This document shows positions 1 through 7,261 of a stretch of 12,400 bases of DNA, piece by piece. The notes under the pieces are model-generated. The model was given only the letters and a program-made list of their open reading frames with translations. It did not search any database and was not told where the DNA came from. The DNA is taken from positions 1 to 12,400 of the forward strand of contig CAJOFW010000061.1 in NCBI GenBank assembly GCA_905234005.1. Reading direction: 5' to 3'. The stretch is from an uncultured Oscillospiraceae bacterium. GTDB taxonomy: Bacteria > Bacillota > Clostridia > Oscillospirales > Oscillospiraceae. The first letter of the stretch is position 1. Each line of letters starts with the position of its first letter. The position numbers were made by a program, and so were the translations under genes.

Positions 1-1
1 G

Positions 2-262
2 TCATAGGCTCTTCTCGAGCGCCGCCTCGAGCGCTTCATATGCCTCGGGCGGGATCTCCACGTTCAGCATACGCTCGAGCGCACGGCTCTTCCTCGCTTT
101 TTTGAGGCACTCGGGCCTGCGGCATATATACGCGCCGCGTCCGGACGCCTTGTCACGGGCGTCCAGCAGAAGCTCGCCGGTCGGCGTCCGGACGACGCGG
201 ATCAGCTCCTTCTTCGGCGCGCGCTCACGGCAGCCGGCGCACATACGAATGGGGTCGGCCAT
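2..262 (-). CDS. rnpM: RnpM (YlxR, DUF448) RNA-binding protein
   Basis: An 86-residue protein of the YlxR family, full length for the family. The N-terminal MCAGCRER motif (Cys8, Cys11), the following basic stretch ending in RVVRTPTGEL, and the central GRGAYICRRPECL segment are the family hallmarks. In Bacillus subtilis the protein was renamed RnpM because it binds the RNase P RNA and modulates RNase P; the role here is by homology. The ATG start at 262 follows GAGG inside the end of nusA, with only 3 nt between the genes, so the two are translationally close. The stop codon overlaps an ATG at positions 5-3 (ATGA). That ATG is probably the start of the next operon gene (in this order usually the L7Ae-like ylxQ), but only five bases of it are present. 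Confidence 0.95.
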   Translation of the reverse strand: MADPIRMCAGCRERAPKKELIRVVRTPTGELLLDARDKASGRGAYICRRPECLKKARKSRALERMLNVEIPPEAYEALEAALEKSL

Positions 263-265
263 GGT

Positions 266-1318
266 TTATCCCTCGTTGGCGGGTTTGATATCGATCTTGA
301 TGCCGGTCAGCTTTGCGGCGAGACGGGCATTCTGTCCCTCCTTGCCGATGGCGAGGGAGAGCTGGTTGTCGGGAACTATGACGCGGCAGGACTTGCCGTC
401 CTCCTCCATCGTGACGCTGATGACCTCCGCCGGCGAGAGTGCGGCCGCGATGTAGTCCTCGGGCGTCTCGCTGTAGCGGACGATGTCGATCTTTTCGCCG
501 CCCAGCTCGTCGACAATGCTCGCGACGCGTCCGCCCCGGGGGCCGACGCAGGAGCCGATCGGATCGACGTCCGGAGCGGTGCTCCACACGGCCATTTTGG
601 TGCGGGAGCCGGCCTCGCGGGCGATGCTTTTGATCTCGACGGTGCCGTCGCTGATCTCGGGCACCTCCAGCTCGAACAGGCGCTTTACAAGGCCGGGATG
701 CGTCCGGCTGATGAGCACCTGCGGGCCGCGGTTTGACTTGCGAACCTCGAGGACGTAAACGCGCATACGCTTGCCCTCGTATATCTCCTCATCGCGTATC
801 TGCTCGCCGACGGTGAGCAGCGCGTCGGTGTATTCGGAGTTGGAGCTGATCTTCAGCGAGACGCTGCCGGAACGCGGGTCGATGCGGGAGACCTCGCCGG
901 TCAGGATTTCGTGCTCATGCGACGTGAACTCGTCGTAGATCATACCGCGTTCGGCCTCGCGGATGCCCTGAATGATGACCTGCTTGGCCGACTGGGCCGC
1001 GATGCGTCCGAACTCACGCGTATCGACCGGAACGCGGATCTGCATACCGGGCTGCGCCTTTTTGGAATACTTATGCGCCTGATCGGGCGTCATCTCGACG
1101 GCGGGGTTCTCGACCTCCTCCACGACGGTGGTGATGACGTACATCTCGATCTTCTTCTTGCTCTCGTCGATCTCGACCACGACGTTGTCGGCGGCGTCCG
1201 GGTTGTCGCGCCGGAACGCGGCCAGCATGGCCTGGTTGATCTTATCGAACATATATTCGCGGGGGATGCCCTTTTCCTTTTCAATATCCTCAATGGCGGT
1301 GAAAAACTCGGCGTTCAT
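266..1318 (-). CDS. nusA: Transcription termination/antitermination factor NusA
   Basis: 350 residues, close to the short Gram-positive NusA form without the C-terminal acidic repeats of proteobacteria. The order is an N-terminal RNA-polymerase-binding domain (about 1-130, with FTAIEDIEKEKGI and the AKQVIIQGIREAER helix), an S1 domain (about 136-203), KH1 (about 230-283, GPRG at 259-262) and KH2 (about 300-346, GKEG at 325-328). NusA binds the flap of elongating polymerase and the nascent RNA, increases pausing and stimulates intrinsic termination. The ATG at 1318 lies downstream of GGAGG with a rather long spacer (about 13 nt). It sits 21 nt after rimP and 3 nt before rnpM, so one operon is likely. 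The termination signal in the operon leader (1830-1855) suggests NusA controls its own synthesis. Confidence 0.97.
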   Translation of the reverse strand: MNAEFFTAIEDIEKEKGIPREYMFDKINQAMLAAFRRDNPDAADNVVVEIDESKKKIEMYVITTVVEEVENPAVEMTPDQAHKYSKKAQPGMQIRVPVDTREFGRIAAQSAKQVIIQGIREAERGMIYDEFTSHEHEILTGEVSRIDPRSGSVSLKISSNSEYTDALLTVGEQIRDEEIYEGKRMRVYVLEVRKSNRGPQVLISRTHPGLVKRLFELEVPEISDGTVEIKSIAREAGSRTKMAVWSTAPDVDPIGSCVGPRGGRVASIVDELGGEKIDIVRYSETPEDYIAAALSPAEVISVTMEEDGKSCRVIVPDNQLSLAIGKEGQNARLAAKLTGIKIDIKPANEG

Positions 1319-1339
1319 GGTTGTAGTCCGTCCTCCGGC

Positions 1340-1792
1340 TTAAAATTCGGCGTGCAGCCGCACGCCGGCGATTTGCTGTTTTGTGAAGGTCCTGCGTTCA
1401 CCGGCGTCGATCGTCACGCCGCCGTCGTCGTAGGAGATAAGCGTGCCGATCCAGCGCTTGGCGCCGTCCGCGGCGCTGTACAGGCTGACCTCCACGGCCG
1501 AGCCGATAAAGCGCTCAAAATCCGACGGCCGCTTGAGCTGCCGCTCACAACCGGCGGAGCCGACCTCGAAGATGTAGCTGTCCGGGACAGGGTCGGCCTC
1601 GTCCAGAATCGGATCGAGCGCACGGGATACGCGTTCGCAGTCGTCCAGATCGACGCCGTCCGGGCCGTCCAGAAACACACGCAGATAACGCTGCCCGGCC
1701 TCGGTGACATACTCGACGTCCCACAGCTCCAGTCCGGCGTCCGCAACGACCGGAAGCGCCAGGTCGTAAACGATTTTTTCGATCTTGTTCAT
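1340..1792 (-). CDS. rimP: Ribosome maturation factor RimP
   Basis: About 150 residues, the normal size of RimP, which helps assemble the 30S subunit. The family features are the N-terminal alpha/beta domain with LELWDVEYV and YLRVFLDG, the DDCERVSRALDPILD helix, and the YIFEVGSAGCERQLKRPSDFERFIG segment. The last corresponds to the usual EVSSPGLxRPL signature; here SPG is replaced by SAG and Pro by Gln. I chose the ATG at 1792. A TTG four codons upstream (1804) is in frame but has no ribosome binding site, whereas the ATG has GGAAA about 7 nt before it. That site is weak for an operon head. It is the first gene of rimP-nusA-rnpM and follows a regulatory leader. Confidence 0.93.
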   Translation of the reverse strand: MNKIEKIVYDLALPVVADAGLELWDVEYVTEAGQRYLRVFLDGPDGVDLDDCERVSRALDPILDEADPVPDSYIFEVGSAGCERQLKRPSDFERFIGSAVEVSLYSAADGAKRWIGTLISYDDGGVTIDAGERRTFTKQQIAGVRLHAEF

Positions 1793-1819
1793 AGTGATTT
1801 CCAATTTCTAACAAATCAA

Positions 1820-1828
1820 ATTATATCA
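1820..1828 (-). promoter_or_regulatory. Extended -10 promoter candidate directly before rimP
   Basis: The minus strand reads TGATATAAT, a perfect extended -10 element (TGn plus TATAAT at 1825-1820). No -35 hexamer stands at 16-18 bp: the corresponding bases lie inside the terminator hairpin. If active, transcripts would start near 1813 and have a leader of about 20 nt before the rimP ATG. It would bypass the terminator at 1830-1855. Seen in sequence; activity is inferred. Confidence 0.5.
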
Positions 1829-1829
1829 G

Positions 1830-1855
1830 AAAAAAGAGTGGGACATGACCCACTC
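1830..1855 (-). terminator. Intrinsic terminator in the rimP-nusA leader
   Basis: On the minus strand GAGTGGG and CCCACTC form a perfect 7-bp stem around a 6-nt loop (1836-1855), followed at once by six T residues (1835-1830). The stem is short and the T run moderate, the type NusA is known to strengthen. It lies about 20 nt after the predicted start of the transcript from the promoter at 1880-1908 and 38 nt before the rimP ATG. I see no competing antiterminator stem. Confidence 0.85.
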
Positions 1856-1879
1856 CAGGAAAGATCTTTGCTGTCAGAC

Positions 1880-1908
1880 ACTATACCATATCTTGTGGCG
1901 CAAATCAA
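1880..1908 (-). promoter_or_regulatory. Sigma-A-type promoter of the rimP-nusA-rnpM operon
   Basis: On the minus strand the -35 is TTGATT (1908-1903, 4 of 6 consensus) and the -10 is TATAGT (1885-1880, 5 of 6), separated by exactly 17 bp. A TG one base before the -10 makes it an extended -10 as well. Transcription should start near 1873 and meet the terminator at 1855-1830 after roughly 20 nt. Confidence 0.75.
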
Positions 1909-1955
1909 GCCCTTTTTGCATATTTCCGATGGAATTATGTCCACTTCCCCGCCGT

Positions 1956-1967
1956 TTTGCGCGCAAA
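1956..1967. other. 12-bp perfect palindrome TTTGCGCGCAAA
   Basis: A perfect dyad in the clpC-rimP gap, about 48 bp upstream of the -35 of the rimP operon promoter and between it and the clpC terminator hairpin. It could be an operator or chance; it has no coding context. No T run follows it, so it is not a terminator. Confidence 0.3.
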
Positions 1968-1985
1968 GACGTGCGGAGCCGACGG

Positions 1986-2018
1986 AAAACACATCGGGCG
2001 GCGTCCGAAGACGCCGCC
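1986..2018 (-). terminator. Probable clpC terminator with UUCG tetraloop
   Basis: On the minus strand a perfect 9-bp stem (GGCGGCGTC / GACGCCGCC, 1997-2018) closes a TTCG loop with a C-G pair, the very stable cUUCGg form. It starts 28 nt after the clpC stop. The T run (TTTT near 1986-1989) begins seven bases after the stem, so it is an imperfect intrinsic terminator. On the plus strand the stem is followed by TTTTT after five bases, but no plus-strand gene ends here. Confidence 0.6.
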
Positions 2019-2045
2019 GACGGTTTTTGTTCTCAATTGCGCAGT

Positions 2046-4604
2046 TCATTGCAGCACCGCCTCATCCGTACTCTCGACGGTCACCTCCCCCTCGGAGAGG
2101 ACGACACGGGCGCGGTCGCCCTGCCGCAGCTCGCCGCGAAGCAGCATATCGGCGAGTCGGTCCTCCACTTCGGCCCGCAGAAGGCGGCGCAGCGGCCTTG
2201 CGCCGTATACGGGATCGCAGCCCCGCTCGCGTGCCACGGCCTCGGGCGCGTACGTCAGCTCGATATCCCGCGCTCGAAGCCTCTGACCGATCATACGCAG
2301 CATACCGGCCGCGATGCGTTCTGTCTCCGCCCGCGTCAGGGGGCGGAAGACGATGATCTCATCGATGCGGTTCAAGAATTCGGGCCGGAACGCAGCCTTC
2401 GCCTCGTCCAGCGCACGGGTGCGAATCGCCTCGTACCGGGCCTCGCCGGGGTCGTCGCGGCCGGAGAAGCCGAGCTGCCTCCCCCCTGCCGTGATCGTCT
2501 TCGCGCCGACGTTCGAGGTCATGACGATGACGGTGCTGTGAAAATCGATCCGACGCGATTTCGCGTCGGTCAGCACGCCGTCCTCGAGGATTTGCAGCAG
2601 CAGATTCAGTACGTCCTCGTGCGCCTTCTCGATCTCGTCGAACAGCACGACGCTCCACGGCTTCTGCCGCACCCGTTCGGTGAGGTACCCGCTCTCGTCG
2701 TGCCCGACATACCCCGGCGGCGCCCCGATCAGACGTGACACGGCGTGCTTTTCCATATACTCGGACATATCGACGCGTATCATCGCGTTCTCGTCCCCGT
2801 AGACAGCCTGCGCCATGGCGCGGCAAAGCTCCGTTTTCCCCACGCCGGTCGGGCCGAGGAAAAGAAAGCTCCCGACGGGCCGCTTCGGATCGGCAAGCCC
2901 CACGCGGCCGAGGCGGATGGCCCTGCATACAGCCGAGACGGCCTCCTCCTGCCCGACGACACGCTCGTGTATGATCTCCTCAAGCCGCTGCAGGCGCTCG
3001 CTCTCCTGCTGCGTGAGCGACTCGGCGGGCACGCCTGTCCAGTTCGACACGACCGCGGCTATGTCCTCGGCGGTCACCTCACGGCTGTCGTGCGAAGCGT
3101 TCGCGGCGGCTCTCTGCCGCTCCAGACGCAGCGCCGCCGCCCCGGCAAAATCGCGGCGGCGCATGGCGTCGTCCACGGCTTCATCATACCGGGCCGCCTG
3201 AGCCGACTGTTCCGACCAAACCGCCTCTGTCGACTGTTCCGACCGCGCCCTCTTCGCCGGTTGCTCCGACTGCTCCGTCAGCGCAGCCTGCTCCGTCAGC
3301 GCCGACCGCGTCGTCATAGCCGTCCATGCCGTCTGTGACCGCGGTTCCGACCGTATCGCCTCCCCCATGCGCACACGGCTTGCGGCCTCGTCGATGAGGT
3401 CGATGGCCTTGTCGGGCAGAAAGCGATCTGTGATATACCTTGCGGACAGCTCAACCGCGGCCTCAATCGCGGCGTCGGTGATGACAAGGCGGTGATGGGC
3501 CTCGTATTTCCCTCGCAGACCGTGCAGAATCCGCACGCACTCAGCCCGTGTCGGCTCCTCGACGACGACGGGCTGAAAGCGCCGTTCGAGCGCCGGGTCC
3601 TTCTCGATGTGGCGGCGGTACTCGTCGATCGTCGTCGCGCCCAGCATCTGCACGAGACCGCGGCCAAGGGCGGGCTTGAGGATATTGGCCGCGTCGATCG
3701 CCCCCTCCGCCGCGCCCGCGCCGATGATCGTGTGCATCTCGTCCACAAACAGGATCACGTCGCCGGCCTTCTCCACCTCACGCAGGACGGTCTTGACACG
3801 ATCCTCAAAGTCGCCCCGGTACTTGGTTCCGGCAAGCATGGAGGGGATATCGAGCGATACGAGACGCTTTCGCCGCAGCTCCTCCGGAACGTCGCCCTGC
3901 GCCATGCGCCGGGCCAGCGCCTCCGCGACGGCGGTCTTGCCGACGCCTGGCTCGCCGGTCAGAACGGGGTTGTTCTTCGTCCGCCGGGATAAAATCTGAA
4001 TGACGCGGCGAAGCTCCCGTTCGCGGCCGATGACAGGGTCGAGCCGACCGAGCGACGCAAGCTCCGTAAGATTCCGGCTGAACTGGTCGAGTGTCTTCGT
4101 GTCGGCCCTCCGCGTGGGGTTGGGCCGCGGCGTCGGCGTCGGCTCCGCAGACCGCCGCGTGTACTCCGGGCCGGAGAACACGTCGAGCACATCGGTATAC
4201 AGCCGGTTCGCCTCCACGCCGGCGGCCTCCACCGCCCGCGCACCGGCGCTGTCCGCCAGCCGCAGAACGCCCATCAGGATGTGCTCGGTGCCGACAAAAT
4301 TGTGCCCCAGCCGCCCCGCGTCGGCGACGGCAAGCTCGATGCTCTGCCGCGCCCTCGGCGAAAGTCCCTGCGCGGGCGGCCCCGGCGTTCCGCGTCCGGC
4401 GTCCGCCTCGATGACCTCCCGCAGCCCGCTCTCCGTCAGCCCCGCCCGGCGCATGACCCGGCACGCCAGCCCCTCGCCCTCGTGCAAAAGCCCCAGCAGA
4501 AGATGCTCCGTGCCCACATAGCTGTGACCGAGGGTGGCGGCGGCCTGATAGGCCGCCTCGATCGCCTTCCGGGCGCGGCGTGTGAATCGTTCGGTGTTTC
4601 GCAT
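2046..4604 (-). CDS. clpC: ClpC-type AAA+ unfoldase (ClpP partner)
   Basis: An 852-residue HSP100 protein that unfolds substrates and feeds them to ClpP in the cytosol. There are two Clp_N repeats (about 1-143), AAA1 with Walker A GEPGVGKT (217-224), Walker B VILFVDE and pore loop KYRG (261-264), a middle domain (about 415-505), and AAA2 with Walker A GPTGVGKT (584-591), Walker B VVLFDEIE, pore loop GYVG (631-634), the LGF tripeptide (711-713, position of the ClpP-docking loop) and a D2-small domain. I chose the ATG at 4604: GGAGG (4618-4614) stands 9 nt upstream, the other in-frame ATGs at 4613 and 4610 are too close to it, and the one at 4697 lies in the preceding terminator. Oddity: the first half of the middle domain is replaced by a low-complexity stretch with five S/T-E-Q motifs (about 434-470), though the UVR-like part RRRDFAGAAALR remains. 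No ctsR or mcsAB genes lie beside it, unlike the Bacillus clpC operon. Confidence 0.96.
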   Translation of the reverse strand: MRNTERFTRRARKAIEAAYQAAATLGHSYVGTEHLLLGLLHEGEGLACRVMRRAGLTESGLREVIEADAGRGTPGPPAQGLSPRARQSIELAVADAGRLGHNFVGTEHILMGVLRLADSAGARAVEAAGVEANRLYTDVLDVFSGPEYTRRSAEPTPTPRPNPTRRADTKTLDQFSRNLTELASLGRLDPVIGRERELRRVIQILSRRTKNNPVLTGEPGVGKTAVAEALARRMAQGDVPEELRRKRLVSLDIPSMLAGTKYRGDFEDRVKTVLREVEKAGDVILFVDEMHTIIGAGAAEGAIDAANILKPALGRGLVQMLGATTIDEYRRHIEKDPALERRFQPVVVEEPTRAECVRILHGLRGKYEAHHRLVITDAAIEAAVELSARYITDRFLPDKAIDLIDEAASRVRMGEAIRSEPRSQTAWTAMTTRSALTEQAALTEQSEQPAKRARSEQSTEAVWSEQSAQAARYDEAVDDAMRRRDFAGAAALRLERQRAAANASHDSREVTAEDIAAVVSNWTGVPAESLTQQESERLQRLEEIIHERVVGQEEAVSAVCRAIRLGRVGLADPKRPVGSFLFLGPTGVGKTELCRAMAQAVYGDENAMIRVDMSEYMEKHAVSRLIGAPPGYVGHDESGYLTERVRQKPWSVVLFDEIEKAHEDVLNLLLQILEDGVLTDAKSRRIDFHSTVIVMTSNVGAKTITAGGRQLGFSGRDDPGEARYEAIRTRALDEAKAAFRPEFLNRIDEIIVFRPLTRAETERIAAGMLRMIGQRLRARDIELTYAPEAVARERGCDPVYGARPLRRLLRAEVEDRLADMLLRGELRQGDRARVVLSEGEVTVESTDEAVLQ

Positions 4605-4625
4605 ATCCATCATCCTCCGCCCATG

Positions 4626-4631
4626 ATTATA
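4626..4631 (-). promoter_or_regulatory. Possible clpC -10 box
   Basis: A perfect TATAAT on the minus strand, 21 bp before the clpC ATG, in the only gap between the preceding terminator and clpC. The -35 position (GCTTTT at 17 bp) is poor, and the start site would fall almost on the ribosome binding site, giving a very short leader. No CtsR-like GGTCAAA repeat or CIRCE element is visible nearby. Confidence 0.35.
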
Positions 4632-4675
4632 GCCACCCGGCGGCAAATAAAAGCACGATACGGTTGGCCCGGCGC

Positions 4676-4711
4676 AAAAAAACAGCCGAACCCCCATCGG
4701 GTACGGCTGTT
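4676..4711 (-). terminator. Intrinsic terminator of the rpmH-jag operon
   Basis: On the minus strand AACAGCCG pairs with CGGCTGTT (8 bp), the stem continues after one T-T mismatch with ACCC/GGGT around a short loop, and seven T residues follow (4682-4676). It lies about 58 nt beyond the jag stop. The plus strand also shows TTTT after the stem, so it may work weakly in both directions. Confidence 0.9.
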
Positions 4712-4768
4712 TTCAGGTATTATGGCGCAGGGTCACGCGAATAACCGATGACAGGATCTGCTAAAGTA

Positions 4769-5755
4769 TCAGCACCATTCCTTGTATTCGGAGTCCGCTT
4801 TCTTCGTCTCGGCAGGAACGTAGGACACGACGACGCGGCGGTTCGGTTCGGTGCCGATGGAGCTGGTCGTGACGCCCTCGTAATCCTGCAGCGCGGCGTG
4901 GATGACGTGGCGCTCGTAGGAGTTCATCGGCTCAAGGGCCATGCTGCGGCGGTATTTGATCGCCTTCGCCGCCATCTTCTCCGCGAGATGGACGAGCGAT
5001 TCCTCACGCTTGGCACGGTAATTCTCCGCGTCGACGTTGATGTGGGAACGCTTGTCGCTGCCGCGATTGACGGCGTAATTCGTCAGGTGCTGGATCGCGT
5101 CCAGCGTCTCGCCCCGACGGCCGATGACAGCGCCGATGCCGCTGCCGGAAAGCTCCACGTCGAGACCACCGCCCTTGCGCGGGGTGATTGCGATGTCAGC
5201 TTCGACACCCATGCGCTCGAGAAGGCCGGACAGGAACGCCTCGGTCTGCTCGGCCTGTGTGCCCTCGGCCGCACGGGCCGCCTTCGCCGGGACAGCTTCG
5301 CCCTGCGGCGCTGCCTTCTCCGGCTGGGGCTTCTTCTCCGGCTGCGGTTTCTTCTCCTGCTGGGGCTTCTTCTCCTGCTGGGGCTTTTTTTCCGCCTGCG
5401 GCTTCTTTTCCGGCTGGGATTTTCTCTCCTGCTGCGGCTTTTTGTCCTGCTGCTTTTTGGCCTGAGCGGGCTTCTTCTCCTGCGGGGCGGCGTCGGCCCC
5501 GTCGGCGGACTTCACCGGCGCCGCAGCGGACGGCGTCGGCTCGGCAGCGGGCGCCGGCTCGGGCGCGGGTTCATCGTCGGGCGCTTCGTATGTAACGTTC
5601 ACGACGGCGTCGGTCGCGCCGATGCCCAGAAAGCCGCTGCGGCCGCGATCGACAATCTCGACGGACACGTCGTCCCTGTCGAGTCCAAGCATAGCAAGCG
5701 CCTTGGCAATGGCGTCGTCGGTCGTCTTGCCGCGATATTCTCTTGTCTTCAGCAT
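4769..5755 (-). CDS. jag: Jag / KhpB RNA-binding protein
   Basis: 328 residues. There is an N-terminal Jag_N domain (about 3-52, with GRSGFLGIG), a low-complexity linker (about 58-168), a KH domain (about 170-250, GRRG at 212-215) and a C-terminal R3H domain (about 255-315, RHVIH with Arg282 and His286). Jag/KhpB/EloR binds RNA, often with KhpA, and in streptococci affects cell elongation and division; it is typically encoded next to yidC. The ATG at 5755 follows GGAGG with a 6-nt spacer, and the gene starts 12 nt after yidC. The linker is longer than usual and contains seven near-perfect hexapeptides of the form KKPQ(Q/P/A)E (residues 105-146). It is the last gene of the operon, before the terminator at 4676-4711. 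Confidence 0.95.
   Translation of the reverse strand: MLKTREYRGKTTDDAIAKALAMLGLDRDDVSVEIVDRGRSGFLGIGATDAVVNVTYEAPDDEPAPEPAPAAEPTPSAAAPVKSADGADAAPQEKKPAQAKKQQDKKPQQERKSQPEKKPQAEKKPQQEKKPQQEKKPQPEKKPQPEKAAPQGEAVPAKAARAAEGTQAEQTEAFLSGLLERMGVEADIAITPRKGGGLDVELSGSGIGAVIGRRGETLDAIQHLTNYAVNRGSDKRSHINVDAENYRAKREESLVHLAEKMAAKAIKYRRSMALEPMNSYERHVIHAALQDYEGVTTSSIGTEPNRRVVVSYVPAETKKADSEYKEWC
5318..5443 (-). repeat. Seven 18-bp coding repeats in the jag linker
   Basis: Seven tandem 18-bp units encode KKPQQE, RKSQPE, KKPQAE, KKPQQE, KKPQQE, KKPQPE and KKPQPE without gaps. The near identity of neighbouring units at DNA level points to recent slippage or unequal exchange, so copy number may vary between strains. 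The segment is alternately charged and likely disordered or helical. Confidence 0.85.
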
Positions 5756-5767
5756 TGGTTCCTCCAG

Positions 5768-7234
5768 TTAGTTTTCGTCATCCTCATCGTCGGACTCGTC
5801 ATCCTCATCGTCGAAATCCGGTTCCGCCTCCTCATCGGCGGGACAGGCGTCCGCTTCATCCGCGTCATCCGATTCATCGAACGCGTCCGGTTCGGAATCG
5901 TCGTTCTCCTCCGCCTCGCCGTCGGCGGGCGTCAGCGCCGGGATTTCGGATTCGTCGGCGGCGTCGGCCTCGATCGGCTCGATGTCGGAGATATCGAACT
6001 CCTCCGGGTGCTCGGCCGCGTATTTCTCGCTCTCCTCGGCGGCGGCCAGGGTCTTCTCCTCGGCCTCGTCGGGGTTTGTGTAGCGGTCGGGCACATAGGC
6101 GCGGCCTCTCGCGTAGCGGCGGTTGCCCACCTGCGACGCGGGGATATCATCGACCTCGCCGCGTGCGGCGCGGCGTTTGGCGCGTGCGGCACGGGCCTCG
6201 GCGGCCTTGCGTTCGGCCTCCTTCTGGGCGGCGGCTGCCTGCTGGCGTTTTTTCGAGGTGTTCTTGTTCGCGGTCGTCGCGCCCTCCGCCTTGAGGCGTT
6301 CGGTCTCCTGCCGCTTGGCCTCCAGCTCCGCCTCACGGGCCTTCTCGCGCTCGATGCGGTCGGCGTCCTCGATGTCGAGCTGCCTGTTGAACACGCGGTT
6401 GAGGATCGTCTCCTGCACGATGCTGAACACGCTCTGCGAAATCCAGTAGATACCCATGACGCCGGGCATGGAGAAGCAGATCCACAGCGACACGAGCGGC
6501 ATCGTGAGCATCATCGTCTTGTTGGACTGGTTCGTGGCCTCGGTCTGGGGGTTCTGCGCGTTTGTGATCTTCATCGACAGGTAGCTCAGTCCTGCGGATA
6601 TGAACGGGATCAGGAAAAGACCGATAAGGCCCCAGGTGACGGAGTCCCAGCTCCAGAACGCGACGTTCGGCGTCTCGGCGAGGTTCATGCCGAGGAAGTT
6701 GTATTTCAGGGCGACAAGCTTGTCCGAAAGCCCCTGAAAGTCCGCGAAATGCTCGGTGATGAACTGCGACTGGAAGATCTGCTCATACGCCCGCTGACGG
6801 GCCGTGAGCGCCTCGGCCGACCAGCCAAGCTCCAGGAGCTTTTCGTAGATCGCGCCGCCCTCGGCCATGAGCTCGGCGGACACGCCCATCATCGTCGTGA
6901 TCGGGAAGCGGATGGCGCGATACAGCGCGATCAGGATGGGGAACGGGATGAGCGACCAGACGCAGCCGGACATCGGGTTCACGCCCTCTTCCTTGTAGAG
7001 CTTGTTCATCTCCTGCTGGTAGCGGGCCTGATCGTTGCCGAATTTCTTTTCAAGCTCCTTGAGCCGCGGCGTCATGCGCGACATGCGCATCATGCTCTTC
7101 TTGCTCTTGAGCTGGAAGGGCAGCATGATGAGCTTCACAACGAGGGCGAACAGGATGACGGCGACGCCGTAGTTGCCTGTCCAGTTGTAAAACTGGAGCA
7201 TCAGCCATCCAAACGGTTTTGCGATAGCATCCAT
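5768..7234 (-). CDS. yidC: YidC/Oxa1/SpoIIIJ membrane protein insertase
   Basis: 488 residues. The insertase core fits residues 1-285: TM1 (about 22-40), the cytosolic hairpin with QLKSKKSMMRM and a coiled coil (about 41-85), TM2 (about 91-110), TM3 (about 199-220) and a final pair of TMs (about 240-275, MPGVMGIYWISQSVFSIVQ). The positive residue of the hydrophilic groove is Lys34 (VVKLIMLP) where B. subtilis has Arg. No N-terminal lipobox is present; the protein starts just before TM1. Oddity: a cytosolic tail of about 200 residues, first rich in Lys, Arg, Ala and Glu (about 285-360), then strongly acidic (about 385-488, ending in an Asp/Glu/Ser run). This is far longer than the usual 260-290-residue Gram-positive YidC. 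The ATG follows AGGAG by about 10 nt. It sits between yidD and jag in one operon. Confidence 0.95.
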   Translation of the reverse strand: MDAIAKPFGWLMLQFYNWTGNYGVAVILFALVVKLIMLPFQLKSKKSMMRMSRMTPRLKELEKKFGNDQARYQQEMNKLYKEEGVNPMSGCVWSLIPFPILIALYRAIRFPITTMMGVSAELMAEGGAIYEKLLELGWSAEALTARQRAYEQIFQSQFITEHFADFQGLSDKLVALKYNFLGMNLAETPNVAFWSWDSVTWGLIGLFLIPFISAGLSYLSMKITNAQNPQTEATNQSNKTMMLTMPLVSLWICFSMPGVMGIYWISQSVFSIVQETILNRVFNRQLDIEDADRIEREKAREAELEAKRQETERLKAEGATTANKNTSKKRQQAAAAQKEAERKAAEARAARAKRRAARGEVDDIPASQVGNRRYARGRAYVPDRYTNPDEAEEKTLAAAEESEKYAAEHPEEFDISDIEPIEADAADESEIPALTPADGEAEENDDSEPDAFDESDDADEADACPADEEAEPDFDDEDDESDDEDDEN

Positions 7235-7261
7235 AAAATAGAATCTCCTGTAGGGGATCGT

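Noticed and set aside
911..2356. A 481-codon plus-strand frame across nusA, rimP and the start of the clpC region
   Set aside because: It covers three clear minus-strand genes and two terminators and has no family features.
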